DNA from: Fibrivirga algicola
GTDB taxonomy: Bacteria; Bacteroidota; Bacteroidia; Cytophagales; Spirosomataceae
Direction of reading: 5' to 3'
Assembly: GCF_011742925.1 (NCBI RefSeq)
Contig: NZ_WAEL01000013.1
Location: 93,722-157,721, forward strand
Length of the DNA stretch: 64,000 bases
Within the stretch, counting starts at the first letter, position 1. Each line of letters begins with the position of its first letter. The notes under the pieces were generated by a model. The model had not been told where the DNA came from and did no database searches. It saw only the letters and a program-made list of their open reading frames with translations. A program made the position numbers and the translations under genes. This document shows, piece after piece, positions 27,865-36,963 of the stretch.

Positions 27865-28521
27865 TTATGAGTAGGCGGGTAGGCTACTGTCGAAATCCTC
27901 CACCTCGTCTTCAGTCAGGAGGTTGAGCAGCACGGCCTGCACGTCGACGGGTTTATCGACAATGGTTTCCCGGAACAGGCTGGCGTAGGAGCGGCCTGTG
28001 TCGCGCTGTCGTTCCAGCGTTAAGGCCCGTGCTTCTTCAAACTGCTCACAAAGTGAATCATCACTTAGCAAACGATTTAAAAGCTGCCGGTCGAGCGTAA
28101 GCTGGAACCCAGTGGGAGGGCTGACTTTCTGGGGGTCATTAGAGGAAGGTAGTTCTGATTGACCTTCGGGTTGGGAGGGGTTTAAGGCCGGGGCAAAGGT
28201 TGGGTCATCTAACTCTTTCTCTTGAGCGGTCAGGATTTCGGGCAAGGCCGTGGGCGGTTCCTCAACAGGTACGTAGGACGTTGTTTTACGACCCTGATTT
28301 AATAAAATCAGCTCGCTACGGTGGTAGGAAGCCATTGGCACAGGTACGTCGACGGTGGTCTTACCGGCTGTGGGCTGAAAGAAAGACATAAGGGTAGGTG
28401 TCGGGCGGGTTGCTTTTTTGGTCTTGCTCCGCCCAGTAAACCAAAGAACAAGGCCAGTCCAAAGCAGTAGGGCTACGGTGGCCAACACAATAAAAGTGCT
28501 GGTAGAAATGATAAGGAGCAT
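27865..28521 (-). CDS. Membrane-anchored protein of the tra/mob region (218 aa)
   Basis: Not recognised. An N-terminal membrane helix (residues about 3-29, ATVALLLWTGLVLWF) is followed by a Pro/Thr/Ser-rich linker and a helical C-terminal domain (LDRQLLNRLLSDDSLCEQF). It is the third gene of a minus-strand unit after the ParA-like and DUF3408 genes, the place held by traC/traD in CTnDOT-type elements, so a conjugation accessory role is likely. Confidence 0.6.
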   Translation of the reverse strand: MLLIISTSTFIVLATVALLLWTGLVLWFTGRSKTKKATRPTPTLMSFFQPTAGKTTVDVPVPMASYHRSELILLNQGRKTTSYVPVEEPPTALPEILTAQEKELDDPTFAPALNPSQPEGQSELPSSNDPQKVSPPTGFQLTLDRQLLNRLLSDDSLCEQFEEARALTLERQRDTGRSYASLFRETIVDKPVDVQAVLLNLLTEDEVEDFDSSLPAYS

Positions 28522-28524
28522 AGG

Positions 28525-29100
28525 TCAGTAGTTATTGGCCCCTCCATCTCGTTTGATGAATTGGGCAAGAGTGTTGAGAAAGGTTTCGTCGGATTGCTGC
28601 GCCACTGCCTGATCGTGCAGGAAGCAGAAATAAGCCGTCATGGTTAGCTTGACACGATGTTTCAGCATGAGATAGCCAGCTATCTGAATATATTCTTCCC
28701 GCATCACGCTATCCAGATAGACAATCTTCACGCCGGTTTGGGGAGATGACTCCCGCTTTTTTGGCGAAGTAGGGAGCCGAACAGGTTGCTTAAGTGTAGT
28801 AGTCGGGGAAGAATTTGACTTAAATCTATTGCCTTTCGCTATTTCATTTATTGGTGGTGCTGTTGCCGAAGTAGTCTCGGTCGGGGCAGGGGAGGTGCCT
28901 GGTAACGACATATCCGGTTCAGCAGGCTTCATCGGTTCTGCATCCTGATGCACGAAATTGTGGTAGCGGTTTGCCTTTTGCCGAATGCTTTCGGCAGACC
29001 CACTGAGTGCAGGGGCATCTGGGTGTTGCCTGCCTGATAGCTTTATGGGTGCTTCTTCGTTTTGGGCCGGAGCAGACCGACGGTATTTATCGAGGTCCAT
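28525..29100 (-). CDS. DUF3408-like conjugation protein (TraB position)
   Basis: A 191-aa protein with a long disordered Pro/Thr/Ser-rich N-terminus and a compact helical C-terminal domain of about 70 residues (YLDSVMREEYIQIAGYLML, LNTLAQFIKRDGG), which is the layout of the DUF3408/TraB proteins following the ParA-like TraA in CTnDOT-type transfer regions. Its start overlaps the ParA stop. Probably DNA-binding partner of the ParA-like protein. Confidence 0.6.
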   Translation of the reverse strand: MDLDKYRRSAPAQNEEAPIKLSGRQHPDAPALSGSAESIRQKANRYHNFVHQDAEPMKPAEPDMSLPGTSPAPTETTSATAPPINEIAKGNRFKSNSSPTTTLKQPVRLPTSPKKRESSPQTGVKIVYLDSVMREEYIQIAGYLMLKHRVKLTMTAYFCFLHDQAVAQQSDETFLNTLAQFIKRDGGANNY

Positions 29101-29987
29101 TAGCGGTTGGCCATTGTGGGTGTTGGAAGCAGCGTATTAACCTCTTGGATCAGGCTGACAATGTCCTGCAAATATTGAGCTTCCCGCCATTCGGCTGGTT
29201 TGGGATCATCCTTCCTCCGAACGTACCGACCTGCGGGTATCAGCACGGGCGAAGCGATGGTCGTCAGCATTTTGGCCCGGTCGAAACCAGCATCGGCATC
29301 GTTAAGTCTCGTTCGTAGAAATGAAACCGGCACTACCTCGTTGCGGAACACCCCCGCCAAATAGGCTTCCAACGCGTTGGCCCGACGGCTAAACGTAAAC
29401 TTATACTTGTTCCAGAAGCACCGGATAGTCAGGTAGTCGGGTAGCTGCCTATTCATTATATAATCCAGAATAGCTCCTACGTACTGAATGGATGCCGTTA
29501 CATCAACCTGCTGGGTGGTGAAGGGAACGAGCAGCATATCCGTTTCGGCAAGGGCGCGAAGAATCCCGGCGTTGAACTGCCCGCCCATATCCAAGAAGAT
29601 ATAGTCGAAGTCGGCACGTACCCGGTCCATATCCAGTTCCTGGAGTGCCGAGAAGGGCAGGGCATGAATGGCGTAGTGCTCTGTAACCTTATGCAGTCGG
29701 TTGTTGCGGTATCGTTCAAAAGCCGCCTGATCGTTGGCACTGGAATAGGGCTGGGCCATTTGCATCAGTTCATCTGTAGACAGCGTGTGGTACGTCTGGG
29801 CCAATGTCGCTTGGGTGGCCAGTTCTTCCTCGCGTAAATCAGCAATGGAATGTTGGGGTGGGTCGCAGTCGAATACGATCACGCGCTGCCTGTCTACATA
29901 CGCCAGGTGGGAGGCTATGATGGCCGTGAGTGTGGACTTGCCCATACCTCCTTTAGACGTGTGAATAGCGATAATCTTACCAGTCAT
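29100..29987 (-). CDS. ParA-family ATPase (TraA type)
   Basis: A 295-aa MinD/ParA-like ATPase with the deviant Walker A HTSKGGMGKSTLTA at residues 9-22, the A' motif VIVFDCDPPQHS, and DYIFLDMGGQFNAG as motif B. In CTnDOT-type elements a ParA-like gene heads the transfer region as traA, next to the DUF3408 gene as here. It is divergent from the mobilisation genes across the repeat-rich region 29988-30251. Distinct from the partition ATPase at 49058. Confidence 0.75.
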   Translation of the reverse strand: MTGKIIAIHTSKGGMGKSTLTAIIASHLAYVDRQRVIVFDCDPPQHSIADLREEELATQATLAQTYHTLSTDELMQMAQPYSSANDQAAFERYRNNRLHKVTEHYAIHALPFSALQELDMDRVRADFDYIFLDMGGQFNAGILRALAETDMLLVPFTTQQVDVTASIQYVGAILDYIMNRQLPDYLTIRCFWNKYKFTFSRRANALEAYLAGVFRNEVVPVSFLRTRLNDADAGFDRAKMLTTIASPVLIPAGRYVRRKDDPKPAEWREAQYLQDIVSLIQEVNTLLPTPTMANR

Positions 29988-30042
29988 TAGATTAAGAATA
30001 ATGTAAAATATTAAACAAAATAAAATAATTAATTACATATTT

Positions 30043-30182
30043 GCAACTCATACACCTGAAACAACTTGGTTGGCATGGATGCATAAGTTGCAAGGGTTGC
30101 ATCAGGCACCTTGGGTGGTAAAAGCAACGCTTGCAACTAAACCAATCAGGTTGCAGGCGTTGCAACAGGTGTACGAGGCAAC
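30043..30182. repeat. Cluster of GTTGC/GCAAC repeats, candidate oriT or operator region
   Basis: Nine GTTGC or GCAAC pentamers in 140 bp (starts 30043, 30087, 30096, 30124, 30133, 30150, 30159, 30162, 30178), including the palindrome GTTGCAAC at 30159-30166. TACACCTG (30051-30058) and CAGGTGTA (30166-30173) form a perfect inverted repeat around the cluster. It lies between the divergent ParA-like gene and the mobC-like/relaxase genes, the usual site of an origin of transfer and of relaxosome protein binding. The nick site cannot be placed. Confidence 0.6.
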
Positions 30183-30251
30183 CGAGTTGACCGATGCACC
30201 CAAACTTGAGGTGTGTAGCAAGCTATGTTTTTGTATATACAGGCATCTTGA

Positions 30252-30755
30252 ATGGCAGGCAAGCAGCAGGAGAGCGGGGGAGGAGCCAAGCCGGAGAAAG
30301 CATCTGAAACTAAATCAACAGGCGTGTTCGTGCGACTCTCTCAGCAGGAACGGAAATCCCTTAAAACGGTTAGTCAGCAATCGGGTGTCAGTGTGTCGCA
30401 GTTATTACGAACGGGGGTATTGGGGCAGTTGGCGCAGCTTCCCCGGTTCCGCCAATTACCGCCCGAAGTGACGGCTCAGTTGAGTAAACTGGACCGGCTC
30501 ACGACTGCTTTATGGTACATCAGCCAGCGGGCCGCAGCCGATGCTGTGTTCGCGCAGGATATCCGGTCTATCGTGTACGAAGTGGGCGAGATTGCTGGGC
30601 AGGTCAGGCAGTTCTGCCACTCGAACATGGCCCGGTACGCCACCGTTGCCCAACTTGATAAGCTCATAGAAGAAGGGCAGCAGCTAACCCTGCCCGAAGT
30701 GCTTGAGCAGTTGCAAAAAGTCAGCGACAGCTTCAACCCGCATCCAAAGAGATGA
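30252..30755 (+). CDS. MobC-like relaxosome accessory protein
   Basis: A 167-aa protein with a ribbon-helix-helix-like start (VFVRLSQQERKSLKTVSQQ, then GVSVSQLLRTGVLG) and a long helical C-terminal half, as in MobC/MbpA relaxosome proteins. These bind oriT and load the relaxase. Stop and the relaxase start overlap (ATGA), giving a mobC-relaxase operon, and the repeat cluster just upstream would be its binding site. Confidence 0.75.
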   Translation: MAGKQQESGGGAKPEKASETKSTGVFVRLSQQERKSLKTVSQQSGVSVSQLLRTGVLGQLAQLPRFRQLPPEVTAQLSKLDRLTTALWYISQRAAADAVFAQDIRSIVYEVGEIAGQVRQFCHSNMARYATVAQLDKLIEEGQQLTLPEVLEQLQKVSDSFNPHPKR

Positions 30756-31411
30756 TTGGAAAAGTAGCCCGGTTTGGCTCCAGCTTTTTGGGTGCCATGC
30801 AATATTGTTATTACGAAACCCGCGCCAACCATAGCCTTGACCGCAGCCGCATTCGGGGTGAACTGCTCTTTGTGCAACACGTTGGCGTAACCGTGATTAG
30901 CGACGAAAAGCTACGAACAGAGAATAATCAGCGGCTGAACCTGGAGCAGATGGCTACAGCGATGCAATCGGTGGCCAGCCTGAACGACCGGATACGTAAA
31001 CCGGTATGGCACCAAAGCTTTTCGTTTCCGCCCGGTGAGTGCCCCTCAGCCGACATCATGGTGAAAATCTGCCAGTCGTTTGCCCGGACATTTGGCATGG
31101 AGAACAACCCGATGGTAGCCTTCCGACATCGGGACAGAGAGCATGAACACTTCCACATCATTACCAGCCGGGTTGACGGAACCGGTAGGAATACAGCCCA
31201 AACCAGCTTTAACTATCGGGAAGTTGGGCAGTTTTGCCGGGCAATGGAAGAGCGGCACGGCTTGATACCAGGCGTACCGATGGCGATAGAAGGCCGTAAA
31301 GCACAAACGCCCAAAACACCCACAGTGCAGATTGAGCCTGAAGTGGCCAAACCAGCGCAGCCTGACAGACCGGTGCAGGCTCCCCAAAGCCAGAAACGTC
31401 AAGGTCTATGA
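30752..31411 (+). CDS. Relaxase/mobilisation nuclease (MobA/VirD2-type)
   Basis: A 219-aa relaxase domain protein. The three-histidine metal motif is clear: REHEHFHIITSRVD (H131, H133, H135). Upstream are KPVWHQSFSFPPGE, a typical relaxase strand, and a tyrosine-rich N-terminus (Y18/Y20/Y21, candidate nicking residues). It ends shortly after the relaxase domain with a Pro/Gln/Lys-rich tail. It is smaller than most relaxases and has no helicase or primase domain, which here may be supplied by the separate toprim protein. Nicks at oriT and pilots the strand into the recipient. Confidence 0.8.
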   Translation: MIGKVARFGSSFLGAMQYCYYETRANHSLDRSRIRGELLFVQHVGVTVISDEKLRTENNQRLNLEQMATAMQSVASLNDRIRKPVWHQSFSFPPGECPSADIMVKICQSFARTFGMENNPMVAFRHRDREHEHFHIITSRVDGTGRNTAQTSFNYREVGQFCRAMEERHGLIPGVPMAIEGRKAQTPKTPTVQIEPEVAKPAQPDRPVQAPQSQKRQGL

Positions 31412-31433
31412 ATGGGCTTTTATATAATAGTTT

Positions 31434-31441
31434 TATATTTG
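31434..31441 (+). promoter_or_regulatory. Promoter-like -7 box TATATTTG
   Basis: Exact match to TAnnTTTG, 25 nt before the ATG at 31466, so it probably starts transcription of the small gene and possibly the MBL/protease module. It is followed by CTATTCAACTATTTATTTAG, of the TAG/CTA type. Confidence 0.5.
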
Positions 31442-31465
31442 ACTATTCAACTATTTATTTAGCTT

Positions 31466-31723
31466 ATGGAAGCGGAAGACAAACAATCAGGCAACAAAAT
31501 TCTTGACGGTCGCGGTAACGACGATGTTCATTTCGTCTTTGTACAGCAAGAATCCGTCTCGGTTTATGAAGTGAAGGACAGCTTGGGCGAGGTAGTCAGT
31601 ATTGTCATCGCCGAGGGAATTGACGAGCCGGATCGGTTTCAGGCTCGTCCGGTATCCGAGCAGGATGCCATGAAGGTGCTAGCATTGGATGAGTATTACG
31701 GTGGGGATGAGTGGGAGGGATAG
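31466..31723 (+). CDS. Small acidic hypothetical protein (85 aa)
   Basis: Not recognised. An 85-aa, strongly acidic soluble protein with two beta-like segments (HFVFVQQESVSVYEV, VVSIVIAEGI) and an acidic C-terminus (DEYYGGDEWEG). It precedes the MBL gene by 35 nt in the same direction and could belong to that module or simply be a plasmid gene. Confidence 0.55.
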   Translation: MEAEDKQSGNKILDGRGNDDVHFVFVQQESVSVYEVKDSLGEVVSIVIAEGIDEPDRFQARPVSEQDAMKVLALDEYYGGDEWEG

Positions 31724-31758
31724 CTGATAAAAAATAATACGTACATCGGGATAAAGAA

Positions 31759-32805
31759 TTGAACCTCATCATTACTGCTTTTCAAGCCCTTTGTGGCGAC
31801 TGTATGCTTGTTAGCTTGCAGCGAGAGCCGGACGCAACAACCCAGCATATTGTTATTGATGCCGGATTCAGCCAAACGTATCACCGCACGTTAGCTGCCG
31901 CCATTCGACGAATCGTTAGCTGCGGTGATCCGATAAATCTGTTCGTCTTAACGCACACCGATAACGATCATGTAAGTGGTGCTATCCCTTTTCTAAAAGA
32001 GTTCAGTAGTTCGGTAGTGAATCTGTTCTGGATGAACTACGCCCCCCAAGATATTAGTGCAGATAACGGAGGCCCCGTTAGCGTAGCACAAGGCATCAGT
32101 TTACGTGAACAATTGATTTCGACTGGTAAGATTAATAGTACGCCAATACTGGCCAGCCAGCAGCATCAATTTGATTGCCTTAACGTATTTACTTTATCGC
32201 CTGATGCGGATCAATACGAGCGGTTCTTAACCAAGTGGAAGTCCCAAGAGCAACTAGTGAAGACTCGTGTACAAACGGTGTCTCACGCTACAAGCGACCA
32301 TCGCTTGCCGGTCGAGCAGTTAGCGCAACAACCATTCACGCCCGATACGTCATGGAGCAACCGCAGCAGCATAGCGTTTTTGTTAACCGTTGGTGCGTTC
32401 TGCGGCCTGTTCACGGGTGATGCTCATGCGGATGTAGTGGCTGCTTCACTTCGGGGAATGGGCTATACGAAACAGCATCCGGTTCGGCTGAATTTCATGA
32501 AAGTATCTCATCATGGTTCAAAGGGCAATTCCAGCGATGAACTGTTAGACCTCATAGATTGTCAGCATTACTTGATCAGCACGAACGGAGCCAACCAGCA
32601 CGGGCTACCGCATAAAGAAGCGTTAGCCCGCATCGTTTTAGCTACCCGTCGCCGTCGACCTAACGAGCAAGTTCATCTGTATTTTACATACGATGACCGG
32701 GTTTTGCGGTCGCTCTTCACCGAGTTCGAGCTGGATCAATACGGCATCTGCTGCCATTACCCAGCTACCCTTGCTAATTGTATTTCCCTAACCTATGAGT
32801 GCTGA
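31759..32805 (+). CDS. MBL-fold (ComEC/Rec2-like) metallohydrolase
   Basis: A 348-aa cytoplasmic metallo-beta-lactamase-fold protein. The N-terminal strand pair (AFQALCGDCMLVSL) and IVIDAGFS precede the metal motif LTHTDNDHVSG (H66, D68, D70, H71; an HxDxDH variant of HxHxDH). Later come FTGDAHAD and the family closing motif KVSHHGSKGNSS. This is the ComEC/Rec2-type soluble branch found in several defence modules, including AVAST type I (Avs1a). The start is a TTG (31759), because the frame begins exactly with the family N-terminus. The last 11 nt overlap the protease gene, so the two are translationally coupled. Confidence 0.75.
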   Translation: MNLIITAFQALCGDCMLVSLQREPDATTQHIVIDAGFSQTYHRTLAAAIRRIVSCGDPINLFVLTHTDNDHVSGAIPFLKEFSSSVVNLFWMNYAPQDISADNGGPVSVAQGISLREQLISTGKINSTPILASQQHQFDCLNVFTLSPDADQYERFLTKWKSQEQLVKTRVQTVSHATSDHRLPVEQLAQQPFTPDTSWSNRSSIAFLLTVGAFCGLFTGDAHADVVAASLRGMGYTKQHPVRLNFMKVSHHGSKGNSSDELLDLIDCQHYLISTNGANQHGLPHKEALARIVLATRRRRPNEQVHLYFTYDDRVLRSLFTEFELDQYGICCHYPATLANCISLTYEC

Positions 32806-35800
32806 AAACGCCATGTCCTCGTTGACCAACCCCATAAATACGTTAAGTGTACGGTTAACTGTATCAGGTAAGCCGGTCGGTAGTGGCTTTGTTGTCGTCA
32901 CGGATGGCAATGAGTATAGCTACGTACTGACGGCCCGACATTGCTTTGCTAATCTGGAAGCAGTAAATGAAATAAGTGTTGACTGGTACGATTATGATCG
33001 GCGTAAATTCACGAGCATATTAGTTCGTATTGCCGACAACCCGCTACTGTTCAATGCTTCTCAGGACACCTACGATGGAGCCGTACTGGTAATTCCTCGT
33101 TCAAAACTACCCGTTCAGATTAACCCCGTTATTCTGCTGTCGTCAGTCGAACAGGATCAGGCATTTCGGTTCAGAGGGTATCCGGATGCCCTGTCGAATG
33201 AGCAACCGGAGCAACTTGATGCCACGGCAGGACTATGTCTGGGCGATCAAATTAAGTTGAAGGTGTCGGAAGATGTTGAAGACAACACCACAACGGCCTA
33301 CGCGAATGTCAAAGGATTTTCGGGTAGCGGGCTGTTTAGACAGGATAACAACCATGTTTACATTGCCGGGATTGTAACAGAGTACCAAGCGGGTATCAAG
33401 CGATTCATTGCCCATACCCTCCCCCCGCTGAATACCTTATTGCGTACGCACAACTTTCCCGAGTTGAGTTTTACAGTCGCTTCAGCTACCAGTATTAGCA
33501 GTGCCCAGAATGATCCAGTGGATTTTGTTGATCAATGTCAGCGTTTGTTAGATGGGGCTAAGCAGGCCTGGGAAGACCTACGACCAAAGCAAGGGCTAAT
33601 CCTTATTCGAACGGTTCGCGGTAACCTTGAAACGGCTGTTTTGTCAACTGAACGAAGAAAATCGCTGCTGGCGCAAGTAAACTACTTGGAGGCATTCATG
33701 GTGGGGGATCTCCGTGAGGATGTAGATGTAGATGAATTATTCATCGAAGCCCATTTGCTTATCCCCGAAGTATTGAATTATCAGGAACGGGCAGCCAATG
33801 CTTACCTGAACAAAGAACAACCTGACAAAGCCTACGAAGTAGCAGAGACTATTCTAAAGGAACATCCATTTAACCCCTATGCTTGGCTAATCATCGCCCA
33901 CTTTGAACCAAATCAACCCGTGCCCCCGACGGTACAGGCGGAACCGGCGTACAAAGTCGGCTACTTAACCAAGATTGGAAAGCGAAAGGGCGACGGAGCT
34001 ATACGTCCCGCCGACCATCCAAGCGTATTCCGCTCCGAGATTGATAGTCGGAAGATACCCGACGCGATCAGCCGCAAAACAATATACTATTGGTCGTATG
34101 TCGCACAGTTCGCGTTACATGAATTATTGGGCAAGTTGAATCAAATTCATAACCTGCAACGCCCAAAAGAATTGCTTGGCAACCCCCAACTAAAATATGC
34201 TCACGACCTGTTCGAGCTTATTTGCCGACGGGTCGAAAACTCCGACCTGCGAAATCAACCGTTCTTCCAGGTGATGCGCTTTGAGTTTTGTTACTGTCGA
34301 TACTACCTGACGGATGATGTCGCTACTGCTCGTCAAATGGCCGAACAGCTTTTTGACCTGTTTGTTGGGACAAAACATGTGGTTGCCCTACCCTACTCAG
34401 CCAACCGACCAGCAGCTATAGAAGCTATACCGCACCGGCTGATTGATCTATTACAGATATTATTCGGTCAGGAGATGGGGCAGAATATGCTCGATGCCAT
34501 CAATGCTGATAGAATTTATACCGGGGAGCCTATCCTTGATCTATTTAGAGGAATGGCCTATGGTCTAATCAACGATCCGGAAAAGCAAACTGCCTCGTTA
34601 CGGTCGTTCCTTGCCAAAGTTGACAGCGTCGATGATCTCGACGTAATCAACTTTTTAAACCCCATTCGGGTGCTGTTGAAGGCGGGAGATTCTGTTGAGT
34701 CGATTCAACAAATAGCCAGTGACGGTAAAACGTTTGAGCAGCCATACTATAGGCCGCTACTTGAAGCGTTTTTATGGGCTGAAGAACAAGGACCCAAAGA
34801 CCGGGCACGTGCCTGCGCCGAACAAGTTAAAGCACATTGGACCGTCTTACCCGATCTAATGCGCCTGGTTCTGGCACGAATCTTTATGCAATTGGGCGAT
34901 TGGCCCGAGGCCAAAGAATTATTAGCGCAATTGTGTAACGAGGATGAGGAATCGGAGGAGCTTCTGCTGTTCATTATGGCGGTTTATAATGAGCGGAAAG
35001 AGATCGCACGTTTTCTTCAATTAGCCGCGAACTGGCGGGCAAACTTTACACCGCATCCGGGCTTAGTGCGGGTTGAACTGTCCGTTTACCAATCCCTGAG
35101 AAATTGGGCGAAGATGGAGGAGGGCGCAACATACGGTTTGGCTCACTTTCCTGAATCTGTGCCTTTTTGGTTCAATTTGGTTCTTTCATTAAATGCGCAG
35201 GGAACAAACAAAAAAGGAGTACTGCTAACTCAAATTGATCAGGATCATCACTTATTCCGCGATGATTACTCAGTGGAAACCCGTTTACGATTAATACACA
35301 TCTGTTTCACGGTTGGCCTTGTCGGGAAAGGACTGGAAGTGTCGTACCGTATGTTGAAAGCGACTCCCGACAACCCTAATGTCCAGCAAGCCTATTTCTC
35401 TTTGTCCTCCAATTATCAGGCGTTTGATAATCTTGGCGTACCTGAGACGGCGCAACAGGATATGGTTGTTCGACTCCAATCGGAGGAGAACACACAATTA
35501 CTCGAATTGACGGAAGAAGCCGTTCGTCACAACCGGGTGGCAAAAGCGGTCATCGGCCTTTCGGCGGGCGAGTCGTTCAAACTACATGATAAGGTAATGC
35601 ATCGAGATGAGGAGTACACCGTCGTCCAGATCATGGATAAGTACTCCGGCCAGTTGGCGCTGATTATGCAAAAGGCAGAACAGCCGTTTAGTGGATTAGC
35701 AATGAGGTCTTTGAAGATTCCAACTGATGAGGCAGGTGAAATGGATTTTGGAAAATTCATTCAGCAATTACAGGAATCGTTTGGTCCGGAGGGTACTAAA

Positions 35801-36892
35801 CACAAGCTAATTAGCGAAGAGTTACAGCAGCAGTTCGCCAGGGGCGAGATTGGTTTTATTGAGCTATGCCAAGGTGTTTTCGGGGGCGACCCGGTGGCCG
35901 CGTGGAACTACGCGACGTCGGATTACGCAGGCGGTTTTCCGATAGTGCCAATACATCTTCAGGCTACGCTCCCTAGTAACGAAGGCACCGAGTACGTGCT
36001 TGATTTTACGTCGCTACTTGCGTTATTCTTTCTGTCCAAAACAAAGGCGATACCGTTTAAAAAAACTACCTTCTTCGTATCCCAGTTCTTGATTGACCAC
36101 GTATCACTGGAGCTGGAAACTGCCCTTCAAGAGCGGGGTAGTGTTATGTCACAGGAGATTCTGGTTGACCGTACTATCCTGCATCATCATCCAGAAGACC
36201 AACAGCAGCGTAAAGCCGCGTTTTGCCAAGAATTACGGGATTGGATTCACGAGCATTGTAAGCCAGATTATGCACCGGAACGGTTGTCCCTCGAGTTCAC
36301 CGACCGCGACGATGAGCGCGATCTGTTTCCCGATAACCGGGCGTATATGGCTTCGTTCTACGATACGTTGCTTTTGGCTACTCGTCCTAATCGAATTTTA
36401 GTGACCGACGATACTCTGCCTTTCCGTTCTGAAATCGGAGTTCCGTTAATGACCACTGAACATTTTCTGCACAGCGAACACACGCAGCTCTATTTAGATC
36501 AATTGTGGCTCGATTTGGTAGGCTTCAACTTTCGCGGTCTAACCTTCGGAGCCAATCAGCTTTACCGAGTCTTTAAAGATTCGTTGTTGGAAAATGCCCA
36601 CCAGAAAAACTATTACCGGGCTACGTTCAGCTTCTCAACGCAGTACAACTCAGAACCACGTTTGCTGTTTGCCGTGATTCTTTTTTTAAAAATGGTTTAT
36701 AAAGAGCCTTTATTGTTGGATTATAAAAGGCAGGTATCACAAGCTTTGCTTCGCCGGTACTTTACGGGCACGTCATCCATCACCGAACGTGGCATCCTGC
36801 TTATTCGGCTTTTGATTGATCGTGAGTTTAAGTTGATGGGAGATTTTGGCGACTACCTCAAAGCCGATTTTGACCTTGTTCTCGGATTATAA
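32795..36892 (+). CDS. Trypsin-like protease / TPR / PIN-like multidomain protein
   Basis: A 1365-aa cytoplasmic protein. Residues about 15-210 form a trypsin-like protease: YVLTARHC (H49), DTYDGAVL (D94) and GFSGSGLF (S176). Residues about 300-890 are helical repeats of TPR type (EQPDKAYEVAETILKEHPFN, AKELLAQLCNEDEESEELL). A small beta domain follows (LHDKVMHRDEEYTVVQIMD), somewhat like the C-terminal part of GreA/GreB. From about residue 1060 a PIN-like nuclease domain is suggested by YVLDFTSLLALF and NRILVTDDTLPF (acidic residues D and DD). It is coupled to the upstream MBL gene. No STAND NTPase is present. A two-enzyme conflict or defence role is inferred, not proved; the beta and PIN assignments are from pattern only. 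Confidence 0.65.
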   Translation: MSAENAMSSLTNPINTLSVRLTVSGKPVGSGFVVVTDGNEYSYVLTARHCFANLEAVNEISVDWYDYDRRKFTSILVRIADNPLLFNASQDTYDGAVLVIPRSKLPVQINPVILLSSVEQDQAFRFRGYPDALSNEQPEQLDATAGLCLGDQIKLKVSEDVEDNTTTAYANVKGFSGSGLFRQDNNHVYIAGIVTEYQAGIKRFIAHTLPPLNTLLRTHNFPELSFTVASATSISSAQNDPVDFVDQCQRLLDGAKQAWEDLRPKQGLILIRTVRGNLETAVLSTERRKSLLAQVNYLEAFMVGDLREDVDVDELFIEAHLLIPEVLNYQERAANAYLNKEQPDKAYEVAETILKEHPFNPYAWLIIAHFEPNQPVPPTVQAEPAYKVGYLTKIGKRKGDGAIRPADHPSVFRSEIDSRKIPDAISRKTIYYWSYVAQFALHELLGKLNQIHNLQRPKELLGNPQLKYAHDLFELICRRVENSDLRNQPFFQVMRFEFCYCRYYLTDDVATARQMAEQLFDLFVGTKHVVALPYSANRPAAIEAIPHRLIDLLQILFGQEMGQNMLDAINADRIYTGEPILDLFRGMAYGLINDPEKQTASLRSFLAKVDSVDDLDVINFLNPIRVLLKAGDSVESIQQIASDGKTFEQPYYRPLLEAFLWAEEQGPKDRARACAEQVKAHWTVLPDLMRLVLARIFMQLGDWPEAKELLAQLCNEDEESEELLLFIMAVYNERKEIARFLQLAANWRANFTPHPGLVRVELSVYQSLRNWAKMEEGATYGLAHFPESVPFWFNLVLSLNAQGTNKKGVLLTQIDQDHHLFRDDYSVETRLRLIHICFTVGLVGKGLEVSYRMLKATPDNPNVQQAYFSLSSNYQAFDNLGVPETAQQDMVVRLQSEENTQLLELTEEAVRHNRVAKAVIGLSAGESFKLHDKVMHRDEEYTVVQIMDKYSGQLALIMQKAEQPFSGLAMRSLKIPTDEAGEMDFGKFIQQLQESFGPEGTKHKLISEELQQQFARGEIGFIELCQGVFGGDPVAAWNYATSDYAGGFPIVPIHLQATLPSNEGTEYVLDFTSLLALFFLSKTKAIPFKKTTFFVSQFLIDHVSLELETALQERGSVMSQEILVDRTILHHHPEDQQQRKAAFCQELRDWIHEHCKPDYAPERLSLEFTDRDDERDLFPDNRAYMASFYDTLLLATRPNRILVTDDTLPFRSEIGVPLMTTEHFLHSEHTQLYLDQLWLDLVGFNFRGLTFGANQLYRVFKDSLLENAHQKNYYRATFSFSTQYNSEPRLLFAVILFLKMVYKEPLLLDYKRQVSQALLRRYFTGTSSITERGILLIRLLIDREFKLMGDFGDYLKADFDLVLGL

Positions 36893-36894
36893 AG

Positions 36895-36945
36895 GCAAGC
36901 CCATCAACATTAAAATTAGTTAAGTTTTAATGTTGATGGGCTTGC
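36895..36945. terminator. Perfect 21-bp inverted repeat, bidirectional terminator
   Basis: Left arm 36895-36915 and right arm 36925-36945 are exact complements with a 9-nt loop, beginning GCAAGCCCATCAAC. It lies 2 nt after the protease-gene stop and 18 nt before the end of the convergent traO gene. A/T-rich stem ends favour termination on both strands. Confidence 0.85.
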
Positions 36946-36963
36946 TATTGTTTTAGTCTAACT

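Noticed and set aside
30070..30471. Plus-strand 133-aa open frame over the GTTGC repeat cluster
   Set aside because: Runs through the repeat region and then out of frame through the MobC-like gene; a shadow frame.
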